Assembly: GCA_944989445.1 (NCBI GenBank)
Contig: CALYLW010000164.1
Span: forward strand, 16,001-80,000
Origin: Ampullaceana balthica
Lineage: Eukaryota > Mollusca > Gastropoda > Lymnaeidae
DNA length: 64,000 bases
Direction: 5' to 3'
A program made the position numbers and the translations under genes. Shown one piece after another: positions 10,761 through 20,514 of the stretch (positions are counted from its first letter, which is position 1; the number at the start of each line of letters is the position of its first letter). The notes under the pieces are model-generated. The model worked only from the letters and a program-made list of their open reading frames with translations, did not search any database and had not been told where the DNA came from.

Positions 10761-11409
10761 TGAGTGTATGTTTTTGTGCGGTACAAAAATTATTTTTTTG
10801 TTTTGTTTTTGTTTTTTTGTGTGTTATCTGGGTTTTAAAAAAAATTAAATACTCAAATGAAAAATAATTTGAAAAATTGCTTTTATAATCCCTTGTTGTC
10901 TGCTACGTTCAAGCTCAAAGAGATTTAGAGGAGCAACAACAGGTTTATCTACTAGCCAACACAAAAGCAAAAAATATATAATCAGGTCACAGATGCGGAA
11001 GCTGGTTGCCTTGAAGCTCCAATGAAAACTTTCGGACAAAAGGTTTATTCAAATTCTCCTAACGGGCTTGGAAAGATTCTTTGGGTTGAACGTCAAATTT
11101 ATATACGGATAGGCGCATCAACCTAATGGCGTATTCCTATATACTCATTGACATTCACGCCCAATTCTTCGAGTCCAGCTACTAGTCAATCGCTGAGTTC
11201 ATGCATCCGATTGCTTTTTCGTTTCTACAGATCAGCAGCTAGGCTGAAGAGTGTATGATAAAATTTATTCATATAATTTAAAGTTTAGAACGCTTTACTT
11301 TCATTTCAAAAATATATGCATCCACAATTGCGTCAAAAAAAAAGTATAAATGAAATTAATAAAGTTAAAACGGGTACGGTGAGAGTCATGGGTGAACAGG
11401 AAACACCAA
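10761..11409. other. Unique AT-rich sequence
   Basis: T/G-rich low complexity to 10840, then ordinary unique sequence. No gene, RNA or mobile element end seen. Confidence 0.4.
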
Positions 11410-12022
11410 ACACCTTCATCTCCCCCCCACCTTCATCTCCCCACCTTCATCTCCCCCACCTTCATCTCCCCCACCTTCATCTCCCCCACCTTCATCTCCC
11501 CACCTTCATCTCCCCACCTTCATCTCCCCACCTTCATCTCCCCACCTTCATCTCCCCACCTTCATCTCCCCACCTTCATCTCCCCACCTTCATCTCCCCA
11601 CCTTCATCTCCCCACCTTCATCTCCCCACCTTCATCTCCCCACCTTCATCTCCCCACCTTCATCTCCCCACCTTCATCTCCCCAATTCATCTCCCCACCT
11701 TCATCTCCCCACCTTCATCTCCCCACCTTCATCTCCCCACCTTCATCTCCCCACCTTCATCTCCCCACCTTCATCTCCCCAATTTAATCTCCCCACCTTC
11801 ATCTCCCCACCTTCATCTCCCCACCTTCATCTCCCCACCTTCATCTCCCCACCTTCATCTCCCCACCTTCATCTCCCCACCTTCATCTCCCCACCTTCAT
11901 CTCCCCACATTCATCTCCCCACCCTCATCTCCCCACATTCATCTCCCCACCCTTCATCTCCCCACCTTCATCTCCCCACCTTCATCTCCCCACCCTCATC
12001 TCCCCACCCTCATCTCCCCCAC
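11410..12022. repeat. 14-bp pyrimidine minisatellite, about 43 copies
   Basis: The unit is 'ccaccttcatctcc'. The first few copies have one extra C, and scattered variants ('ccaattcatctcc', 'ccacattcatctcc') mark the array. The strand is almost purely C/T/A, and the minus strand is G-rich. The 238-aa open frame here is the array translated. Confidence 0.97.
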
Positions 12023-12083
12023 AAAGACATGACAACTGGTTGGTGTGACTAGTGGCTGTTGTGACAACTGAGTGCATGACAAC

Positions 12084-12274
12084 TAATGTTCGTTGGTCCG
12101 TGTGCAAAATGACAAACTTGTGTGCAAAATTACACAGCCTCCATTTATTATGCCAAATGTTACACACCATATTCAGATATATAATATTATCAGTATTTGC
12201 TGCGCGGTTATTCTAAACTGCTGCGCGGCGTCGGTCAGATATCTGCGCGGCCGAGCATCTTAAAGGGAACACTG
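12084..12274 (-). mobile_element. hAT-type MITE, family D, with 7/8 target duplication
   Basis: Read on the minus strand it begins 'cagtgttccctttaag' and contains 'gcgcagatatctgac' and 'cgcgcagcagtttagaat'. It ends with 'gcacacggaccaacgaac'. The flanks 'atgacaac' (12076-12083) and 'gtgacaac' (12275-12282) match at 7 of 8 bases, as hAT insertion predicts. The local sequence is rich in 'gacaac', so the duplication is less certain than others. Related copies lie at 27590, 35943, 37498 and 52445. Confidence 0.75.
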
Positions 12275-12282
12275 GTGACAAC

Positions 12283-13320
12283 ACGTTGTCTGTCAAATGG
12301 CTGTTGTGACAACTGGCCGTGTGACAATTGAATGGTGTGACAAGTTGGCTGATTTTTACACGCTTTTATTACGTGACAAAGGACTGCGTCGATTGAGTGA
12401 CGCTTGCCGCCGTTTAGCGAGATGAAAAGAAAGGGGGGTAATCTTTGCCCTGGATGTTTCGGTGGCAGTTGGAGTTGACTCCCCTGTCAACCGCGCTCGC
12501 AGATTCGACCAGTCGTTTTCCCGCCCGTGTGATGTCGATCAAAGTTGGCCAAGAAAGAGGCCATGAACATAGGAACAAACTAAATGGTCGACTCGAACCT
12601 TAAACCCCCGCAGATGTAACAGGGTGCGCCCACAACAGGTTACTGCGGCCTGAAGGGAGTGGGTGTGTGGGGGTGACCGCACGGCCGCAGAACTGACGTC
12701 ACAGATCAGGCCCGTCAACTCCGACATCATCATTACCATATGGCGAGGTTCTGCGGAAAATTGCTAACGCCGCTCCAGGTCCCTTTCTGTTTGGCTCCAC
12801 GCACGTGCCGACTGGAGTTCCAGGTAGTGGGAGACGCACGTGACCCTGGCGGAAATTGCTGTGACAAGAAAGTGCTCGAGCGGAAGTTAAATTGGCAAAG
12901 TGCACGCGCGGCGAGTCTATTTGGCGCGAATTACTTCCCCTTAAACCGGTGGGCCGTGAAAGATGAGGGACTTATGGGTGCCGCCCCCCACCTCTTCTCT
13001 CTCTCCCCCCCCACCACCACCACTCCCCCCGCGCCCTCACTCAGGGAAGCCAAATGTAAGGCTCTCCTCTTTCTAATTAGGGTATAGCTTCATTGTATGG
13101 AGATCTTTACGGAGAACAATTCAATCATTTCGTTAGGAATTATCTAGATTGAATGTTTACAAAATTTGGCATGTTTGCCCGCGTGTGTAGGTCATGGTGC
13201 CGTGGGCAGGTCATGTGCCTGGTGCTACTTAAGAAGTCGTTTCAAAGTTTGAGTCTAGAGGTCGATAGCAACACATATGTCGGGGGGTGACGGGAAATCT
13301 GAACAATGGCCGAGAGAAGT
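12283..13320. other. GC-rich unique island
   Basis: Non-repetitive with a high CpG count from 12430 to 13050. Frames at 12740-13087 (plus) and 12699-12905 (minus) show no family resemblance. Possible regulatory or untranslated sequence, undecided. Confidence 0.3.
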
Positions 13321-13325
13321 CAGAG

Positions 13326-13888
13326 ACGGCATTTGACAGAAATAACAGACAGATATAACAGAGATGACACACATAAATAACAGACAGAAATAACAGACAG
13401 AAATAACAGACAGAAATAACAGACAGAAATAACAGACAGAAATAACATACAGAAATAACAGACATAAATAACAGAGATGACAGATGGAAGTAACCGATAG
13501 ATATGACAGACTGAAATGACAGAAAGAAACGTCCGATAGAAATGACAGGCAGAAATGGCAGACAGAAATGACAGACAGATATAACAGAGATGACACACAG
13601 AAATAACAGACAGAAATAACAGACAGAAACAACAGACAGAAATAACAGACAGAAATAACAGACAGAAATAACGGAGATGACAGATGGAAGTAACCGATAG
13701 ATATGACAGACTGAAATGACAGAAAGAAACGTCCAATAGAAATGACAGACAGAAATGACAGATAGAAATGATAGAAAGAAACGACTGACCGAAAAGAGAG
13801 ACAAAAATTGACCGACAGAAATAACAGAAATGCAAGACAGAAATAACAGAAAGAAATAACTGACAGAAATGACAGACAGAAATGACTG
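13326..13888. repeat. 13-bp minisatellite with long-period structure
   Basis: The basic unit is 'cagacagaaataa' with variants. A diverged block containing 'gatggaagtaaccgatag' and 'gaaagaaacgtcc' occurs twice, about 200 bp apart (from 13475 and from 13675), showing that a multi-unit segment was duplicated as a block. The Phe/Cys/Ser-rich minus-strand frames are artefacts. Confidence 0.92.
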
Positions 13889-14812
13889 AGAAGCCTAGAC
13901 CTATGGGGTCATCGCTATTAGGACTGATCTTTTAATTCTTCTCTTACCAATACAAGGTCGCTTTATTAGTGTGCTAGTTGGTCAGCTCGTGTTGCTATGG
14001 CCAACAGAAGAGACGTTCACCCGGGAACATTGAACATCCTGCTGGTTAAACTTCGTGCGTCATTTCCGACTTCAAACATCATGTCTTGACCACTGTCTCA
14101 CGACTGTCTTCTCCCTCCGTCCAACCCCACCCCCATGCACGCCACCAGATACCGCACAGACCCGATAAGATGCGTCACTAAATTAATCCCCCCAACACCC
14201 CCCCCCCTCAACCGCGCGACTTTCCAGTAAGCTAATTTCACGTTCACGAATCTACAGTTGTGTGTGTGTGTGTCCACTTGGACAGCAAGGTCCTTTCTGG
14301 CCGCGTTTCTTTCAACGCTCGCTGCTGCCTGCCTGGCTGGCCGGACTCCTCGGGCCGTGGGGAGATGATTAATGACATCCTGTTTGATTAGTCCATCTCC
14401 GTACGGTCCACTGTCTCGGCTCAGCTGATTGGTCCATTGGGCCGCAGCTCATCACAGTTCTCGAGTCGGACTGGTTGTTTATTACATCGTGGAGGCTTTG
14501 TAGAATATCACCTTGACCTTGACACTTGACACTTCTTAATGAATCTCAAAATTGATGTCTACGATGACGTAACTTTCTTTTTTTTTAAGTGAGAAAAATT
14601 GAAATTACTTCAAGTAAACTAATTAAAATTCAACAACAAACAAACCATAAAAAAAATATTTAAAAAATATTTTAAAAAATAAATAAATATAATTAATAAA
14701 GCACATGTATTTTACAAACAGTCACGGCGGGTGCATAACTTTATCTTAATTTTTTTTTCATTATATCGAACTGTATAAATTACCTGTTTTGAAGCCAGAA
14801 AAACACATCTTC
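13889..14812. other. Unique sequence, GC-rich at 14100-14500
   Basis: No open frame of note. The part around 14340-14470 contains TAAT-type motifs and 'cagctgattggtcca', which could suit transcription-factor binding, but this is speculation. The remainder is AT-rich. Confidence 0.3.
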
Positions 14813-15215
14813 AATTAAATCCTTTATATTAACTCGTGGTGTCTGTTTGAGGCGCTGCCGAAAAAACTTTGGATTGATTTTTAACCCATTCCTCGTAAGC
14901 TAGCGAGCGGAAATTTTGCAGGCAGACTCGTGCCGATGATAAAAATGATGTATCAAAATTTCAGATAAATCGAATGTAACGTAATTAATTTAATGATTTT
15001 TTAGATTATCTTTATTTATCTCTATGTAACATGTTAACTTTTTTTTCTATAGTGTCGTGGTGCGTATTATATTGAACAACCTTTCCAGTCGCGCAATAAG
15101 GTGCGCATTATATTATACTTGTTTTACGAGACAACCAACATTTTGTATTTTTTTATTGTCTTGCGCTGCGTATTATAATGAACATTCTTTTAGTTATGTC
15201 TCGTACATAAAGGAT
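14813..15215 (+). mobile_element. Dispersed repeat X, about 400 bp
   Basis: It starts 'tcctttatattaactcg' and ends 'gtacataaaggatatatag', so the ends are inverted copies of a 'tcctttat' motif. The first 190 bp match the reverse complement of 60890-61115, including 'ttttgcaggcagactcgtgc'. The last 110 bp match the reverse complement of the short MITE at 58845-58964. It may be one composite element or two adjacent ones. Confidence 0.6.
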
Positions 15216-15600
15216 ATATAGTCAAAAACTTGGGGTTTTTTAACGGTTTTTGTTTATTAATAGTGTGTATAAGTCTGATTTTGCTTAAATTTCATGTAAT
15301 TTTATGAATAACAATGGATTGTCATGGGACAAATTGTTTTTTTTCCCTCACTGATTACAGAAAATATTTCTTTCTTCTTCTTCTTCGATCTATTTAAGGC
15401 CCGCGAAGAATAATACTGCGAACATTGGGGCTCATTTATGTTTCCCCCCCCCCTGACTAGTGTTAGGTACCAATGAGAGCTGGGGGTGGGGTGGGGGGGG
15501 TCAGGGGCACTTTTAAGCTACGGGAACAGCCTTCGAGAACCGGAAAGGACATGAATTAGTTTAAACATTTTGACAATATTTAAATAGTTACATTACTATA
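15216..15600. other. Unique AT-rich sequence with G- and C-runs
   Basis: Contains a 'ttcttcttcttc' run and homopolymers near 15440 and 15490. No gene seen. Confidence 0.4.
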
Positions 15601-15790
15601 TTCTAACAACTCCACTGTACTATAGTTTAACAACTCCACCACTATAGTTTAACAACTCCACCACTATAGTTTAACAACTCCACCACTATAGTTTAACAAC
15701 TCCACCACTATAGTTTAACAACTCCACCACTATAGTTTAACAACTGCACCACTACAGTTTAACAACTCGACTACCAGAGTTTAACAACAC
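15601..15790. repeat. 22-bp minisatellite, about 8.5 copies
   Basis: The unit is 'actccaccactatagtttaa' plus 'ca'. The central copies are identical and the edges are diverged, a typical pattern for array growth from the centre. Confidence 0.92.
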
Positions 15791-15838
15791 CACTACTGCA
15801 GATATTATTATTATAGCAATTACTCTACTATATTATAA

Positions 15839-16085
15839 CTAGGGATCACAGGGCGCCTATGGCGCCCACTTTTTTTTGCAGTCAAAAGCCTAATTAACTT
15901 ATCCTTGTTTGATAAATACGAAATATTAAACTTCCTGAAATGTACACAAAGTATTTTATAATTATAAATCCTCAAATCCTTTTTTACATCGCTCTCTTTG
16001 ACAAAATTAAAATATACGCTAAAACAAAGACGTCATATAATATTTTTTACGGCGATAATCTTTTAATTTATAATTATTTTGCACA
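15839..16085 (-). mobile_element. Helitron end, family R (minus)
   Basis: On the minus strand the segment ends with a perfect 'gggcgcc'-'ata'-'ggcgccc' hairpin (15851-15867) followed eight bases later by CTAG (15839-15842) and then T. This is the terminal structure of Helitrons: a hairpin shortly before CTRR, inserted between A and T. The preceding 200 bp, with 'acttatccttgtttgataaa', recur at 42680-42895, 58408-58460, 59470-59760 and in opposite orientation at 40197-40424. No Rep/helicase coding is present. Confidence 0.7.
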
Positions 16086-16140
16086 CCTCCGGATGCGCGC
16101 CGTGTATATATATTTAAATATAACCTCAAAAAATGACTTC

Positions 16141-16612
16141 CTACAACGTGTATATTAAATTTTATATACGATTACCTGAAGATACTTTAATATTTTCTTT
16201 TATCCAGTGATTAACTTTACTTCAAAGGTTTCATGCAAAATATATAGTTCGTTGTTATTCATATTTCTAAATAGTTACAATGTTTTATTTACATTTTTTT
16301 TGATAATGTAAAGGTAATAATGTATGGACCAATGGGCGCATAAACTGACAAGTCATAATAGATCTTGAAAAGGTGCTGACTTGACAATAATAAAAACGTT
16401 TATGTGAATTACTAACACGTTTATATTAAATTATAAATATGATTAACAGTTGATAATTTAATCTTTTATGCTATCCTGTGACAAATTTTGCTTACTACGT
16501 TTCATGCAAAATGAATAGTTCTTTGTTATTAACATTTTATTTTTTACATGTTTTGGTAATGTTGTGGTAATAATGTATGGACAAATGGGCGAATAAACTG
16601 ACAAGTCATAAT
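16141..16612. repeat. Tandem duplication, unit about 253 bp
   Basis: Two adjacent diverged copies. Both contain 'tttcatgcaaaat', 'gttcgttgttatt' or 'gttctttgttatt', and 'taataatgtatggac' followed by 'aactgacaagtcataat'. These marks are about 253 bp apart. It may be internal structure of the surrounding Helitron-like unit (15839-17213). Confidence 0.75.
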
Positions 16613-17165
16613 CATCAATGAAGCTTAAACTGCTACAAATCACAGATGTGCTTGATGTGGATCACATAATTTATTTTTAAGGCACTGTGCTGTATTATTG
16701 GTGCACTCATAATTGGTGCGCACTATTCAATGGCGCAAGTTAACGTCCGGCTGACTCCTCAGCAATATTTGTTAACACTTCGAACTTAAACTTCTTTGCT
16801 GTAGTATCACCGTATGCAGTGTGTAATTCACTATGCATTTGTTATTATCCTGATTATATCATTATTATTCATGCAAACTTATATAACGCGAAGCCTAAGC
16901 TTGGAGGTTTTCTCATAACACATATATTCGTATATACAATAAAAATATACACTTTGCTATGTCCGTTCGTAACGCTATATTTTAGAAAGCGCACCGCTAA
17001 AAAAACATAGCCTTGAAAAAAAAACACCAACAAACACACGCTATTTTCAAACGCATAAAATTGTTCAATATGGAAAAGAGATTTAATTTTTCTCTCTTGG
17101 TCTCTACATTTTCTGATTATTACTATGCGACTTTCAGGCAAAAGGGACAATTACAACAACTAAAA
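16613..17165. other. AT-rich sequence between Helitron ends
   Basis: No gene is seen. A segment at 16685-16745 repeats 'ggtgca/ggtgcg' motifs. It may be interior sequence of the Helitron ending at 17213. Confidence 0.35.
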
Positions 17166-17213
17166 TATATCCATTTTGAAAACGTCCGTCATTTTTAACG
17201 GGTAATACACTAG
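17166..17213 (+). mobile_element. Helitron 3' end, family B
   Basis: It ends with 'gtccgtcatttttaacgg' and 'gtaatacactag' followed by T. Pairing of 'ccgt..' with '..acgg' gives the pre-terminal hairpin, and CTAG is the terminus (17210-17213). Identical ends close the elements at 37128 and 51253, and inverted ones start at 34753, 52154 and 59390. Confidence 0.7.
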
Positions 17214-17601
17214 TATTAGATAATAACCCTACTACTAGTGTTTAATAAATGTGTGGTACGAAAATTCAACTCTATTGTGTGTGTTTTGTTGTTGTTTTGT
17301 TGGGTTTTTTTTTCTGTGTTTTGTATTTGAGAACAGAATAAATGACATTTTTCATATCATTTTTGCTTTTCAAGATTATTTGGAAGGAGAAAAATTCCTG
17401 AAATTTAAAAACGCGTCGAAAAATGAATCAATATAAAAGTCAAATTCAATAACTTAAAACAAAGAAATGCTTAGAAAAACTAAGAACAGCTTCTTATTAA
17501 TTCCCGCCCATAATCTCTCACAGAACTCCTTTCTTATTAATCCGCGCCAATAATCTCTAACTCCCACACCCGGCGTCACCCGCCGAAAGTGGTGACCCTA
17601 A
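17214..17601. other. AT-rich sequence with a ~40-bp direct repeat
   Basis: The motif 'cttcttattaattcccgccc' followed by 'ataatctctcac' (from about 17490) recurs near 17532 as a diverged copy. No gene seen before the GC-rich segment. Confidence 0.4.
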
Positions 17602-17880
17602 GATGCGCCAGATTGTCGCACACACTTCACCGGCGTCACCACCAGCAGAAAGAACTGCCTCAGCTGCCAAACCAACTTCTCCCAGGGCGCCAACAACACG
17701 GCCTCCTCTATGGCGTGGGACGCCCGGGCACGTGCGCGCTGCCGGGGGGAAGGAAGGAGCTGTTGCGAGTTGCCCCATGGCCCTAAATCTGTTCCTGTAA
17801 TTCCAGGGCCCCCTCCGCGGCGTGCCTCGGGTGTGTGGGGGAGATTTGAAAACTGTGGGAGACGAAGCTCGTGGATTTAG
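17602..17880 (+). CDS. Candidate coding exon, unrecognised (92 open codons)
   Basis: After a TAA at 17599-17601 the frame stays open for 92 codons to a TAG at 17878-17880. There is no ATG until codon 37, so it would have to be an internal or terminal exon. From codon 8 to about codon 45 the third positions are almost all C or G in a setting that is otherwise AT-rich, a mark of real coding sequence. The predicted peptide contains 'SRKNCLSCQTNFSQGANN' with a Cys-x2-Cys pair, then basic Arg/Cys-rich residues. Possible acceptors are the AGs near 17601-17610, and a GT donor could lie near 17732. I recognise no family. A GC-rich non-coding island is the main alternative. Confidence 0.25.
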   Translation, partial: DAPDCRTHFTGVTTSRKNCLSCQTNFSQGANNTASSMAWDARARARCRGEGRSCCELPHGPKSVPVIPGPPPRRASGVWGRFENCGRRSSWI

Positions 17881-18029
17881 ACTTTTGGGTGAAAGTGCGC
17901 AAACGCGGAAAGTAGCTACGTTTAGATTTGTAAGGTTTGATTTGTTGCCTTGTTGATTGTTTGTGAAATTATTGGTTTTATAACATTCATATCTATATGC
18001 ATATATTTACATGTGTATTTTTACATCTA
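17881..18029. other. AT-rich sequence before the Helitron array
   Basis: Short unique AT-rich DNA ending at the A that precedes the first Helitron's TC. Confidence 0.4.
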
Positions 18030-19654
18030 TCTTCTCTATATATATAAGACGCATTTGTTGTCTGTCTGTCTGTCTGTTCCCTAATAACTCAAGATCCAGA
18101 CAACCAAATAACGTGAAATTTGGTACACGTACACAAAATTATACCGGAAAGGGTTATTAAACAGGTTTCGTTCCATATATATAAGATACTGGGGGCCCGG
18201 GGGCCCAAAATGTAGTTTTTCCCTATATGAGCTATATAAAATAAAAATTATTGAAAATTAAGACGTAAAATAATGACGCAAATTAATAAACATTTTGGTG
18301 TCGAGATTAACAAGAAGGCGATTATCGCCATAAAATAATTTTTGTTGTTGTTGTTGCTTTGTTGTTGTTGCTTTGTTGTTGTTGCTGTTGTTGTTGTAGT
18401 TGTTGTGTTTGTTGTTGTTGTTTTGTTGTTTGTTGTTGTTTTGTTGTTGTTTTGTTGTTGTGTTTGTTTTTGTTGTTGTTGCTGTTGTTGTTTCTGTTGT
18501 TGTTGCTGTTGTTGTTGCTGTTGTTGCTTTTGTGTTGTTTTTGCTGTTGTTGTTGTTGTCCACATCCCTTGCCCTGCGACGACAATGCCCTTCATGTTGT
18601 TGTTGCTTTGTTGTTGTTGCTGTTGTAGTTGTTGTTTTGTTGTTGTTGCTTTGTTGTTGTTGCTGTTGTTGTTGTAGTTGTTTTGTGTTGTTTTGTTGTT
18701 AATTTTGTTGTTTTTGTTGTTGTTTTGTTTTTGTTGTTTTGTTGTTGTTGCTTTTGTTGTTGCTTTTGTTGTTGTAGTTGTTGTTGCTTTGTTGTTGTTG
18801 CTGTTGTTGTTGTTGTTTTGTTGTTGTTTTGTTGTTGTTGCTTTTGTTGTTGCTTTTGTTGTTGTAGTTGTTGTTTTGTTGTTGTTGCTTTGTTGTTGTT
18901 GCTGTTGTTGTTGTAGTTGTTTTGTCGTTGTTTTGTTGTTAATTTTGTTGTTTTTGTTGTTGTTTTGTTTTTGTTGTTTTGTTGTTGTTGCTTTTGTTGT
19001 TGCTTTTGTTGTTGTAGTTGTTGTTTTGTTGTTGTTGCTTTGTTGTTGTTGCTGTTGTTGTTGTTGTTTTGTTGTTGTTTTGTTGTTGATGTTTTTGTTG
19101 TTGTTTTGTTTTTGTTGTTTTTGCTGTTGTTTTGTTTTTGTGGTTGTTTTTGTTGTTGTTGCTGTTGTTGTTTCTGTTGTTGTTGCTTTTGGTGTTGTTG
19201 CTTTTGTGTTGTTTTTGCTGTTGTTGTTGTTGTCCACATCCCTTGCCCTGCGACGACAATGCCCTTCATGTTGTTGTTGCTTTGTTGTTGTTGCTGTTGT
19301 AGTTGTTGTTTTGTTGTTGTTGCTTTGTTGTTGTTGCTGTTGTTGTTGTAGTTGTTTTGTCGTTGTTTTGTTGTTAATTTTGTTGTTTTTGTTGTTGTTT
19401 TGTTTTTGTTGTTTTATTGCTGTTGCTGTTTCTGTTGTTGTTTTTGTCGTTGTTGCTGTTGTTGTTGCTGTTGTTGTTGTAGTTGTTGTTTTGTTGTTGT
19501 TGCTTTGTTGTTGTTGCTTTGTTGTTGTTGCTGTTGTTGTTGTTTGTTGTTGTTTTGTTTTTGTTGTTTGATTTTGTTGTTTTGTTGCTGTTGTTGTTTT
19601 TGTTGTTGTTGCTGTTGTTGTTAAACCCGGGCATAGCCGGGTACTTGCCCCTAG
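18030..19654 (+). mobile_element. Helitron family A, copy 1 (1,625 bp)
   Basis: It begins with TC after an A ('tcttctctatatatataaga') and includes 'cgcatttgttgtctgtctgt'. It ends with an 'acccgg'/'ccgggt' hairpin (19625-19642), 'acttgccc' and CTAG, followed by T. These are Helitron termini. The first 310 bp are ordinary sequence shared with copies 2-4, and the remaining 1.3 kb is GTT/GCT/TTT-rich low complexity. No Rep or helicase coding is visible, so it is non-autonomous. The long Gln/Asn/Thr-rich minus frame (18248-19681) is the low-complexity tract translated. Confidence 0.8.
18340..19622. repeat. GTT-rich low-complexity tract with duplicated marker
   Basis: The tract is almost wholly made of GTT, GCT, TTT and GTA triplets. 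A non-repetitive marker of about 38 bp starting 'ccacatcccttgccctgcga' occurs twice exactly (from 18560 and from 19234), 674 bp apart. Large sections around the marker are also shared, showing that block duplication, not only triplet slippage, built the tract. Confidence 0.9.
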
Positions 19655-19656
19655 TA

Positions 19657-20514
19657 TCTTCTCTATATATATAAGACGCATTTGTTGTCTGTCCGTCGTC
19701 TGTCTGTTCCCTCATAACTCAAGATCCAGACAACCAAATAACGTGAAATTTGGTACACGTACACAAAATTATACCGGAAAGGTTATTAAACAGGTTTCGT
19801 TCCTTACATATAAGATACTGGGGCCCGGGGGCCCAAAATGTAGTTTTTCCCTATATGAGCTATATAAAATAAAAATTATTGAAAATTAAGACGTAAAATA
19901 ATGACGCAAATTAATAAACATTTTGGTGTCGAGATTAACAAGAAGGCGATTATCGCCATAAAATAATTTTTTTGTTGTTGTTGCTTTGTTGTTGTTGCTT
20001 TTGTTGTTTTGTTGTTGTAGTTGTTGTTTGTTGTTTTGTTGTTGTTGCTTTGTTATTGTTGTTGTTGTAGTTGTTGTTTTGTTGTTGTTTTGTTGTTGAT
20101 TTTTTTGTTGATGTTTTGTTTTTGTAGTTGTTGCTGTTGTTGTTTTTGTTGTTGTTGCTGTTGTTGTTGCTGTTGTTGTTGCTGTTGCTGTTGTTGTTGC
20201 TTTGTTGTTGTTGCTGTTGTTGTTGTAGTTGTTTTATTGTTGTTTTGTTGTTGATTTTGTTGTTTTTTTGTTGTTGTTTTGTTTTTGTTGTTTTGTTGCT
20301 GTTGCTGTTGTTGGTTTTGTCGTTGTTGCTGTTGTTGTTGCTGTTGTTGTTGTAGTTGTTGTTTTGTTTTTGTTGCTTTGTTGTTGTTGCTGTTGTTGTT
20401 GTAGTTGTTGTTTGTTTTTGTTGTTTGTTTTTGTTGTTTTGTTGCTGTTGTTGTTTTTTTTGTTGTTGTTGCTGCTGTTGTTAAACCCGGGAGAAGCCGG
20501 GTACTTGCCCCTAG
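19657..20514 (+). mobile_element. Helitron family A, copy 2 (858 bp)
   Basis: It starts TC two bases after the CTAG of copy 1 and repeats the same 310-bp 5' region almost exactly. It then has a shorter GTT-rich body and ends with the 'acccgg'/'ccgggt' hairpin and CTAG (20511-20514). The hairpin loop differs from copy 1 ('gagaag' against 'gcatag'). It is head to tail with copy 1. Confidence 0.8.

Noticed and set aside
11316..12032. 238-residue His/Leu/Pro/Ser-rich frame
   Set aside because: It lies wholly in the 14-bp minisatellite and follows the array's period.
18248..19681. 477-residue minus-strand frame rich in Gln, Asn and Thr
   Set aside because: It is the translation of a GTT/GCT/TTT low-complexity tract inside a Helitron. 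All three frames on both strands are open over long stretches, and there is no domain.
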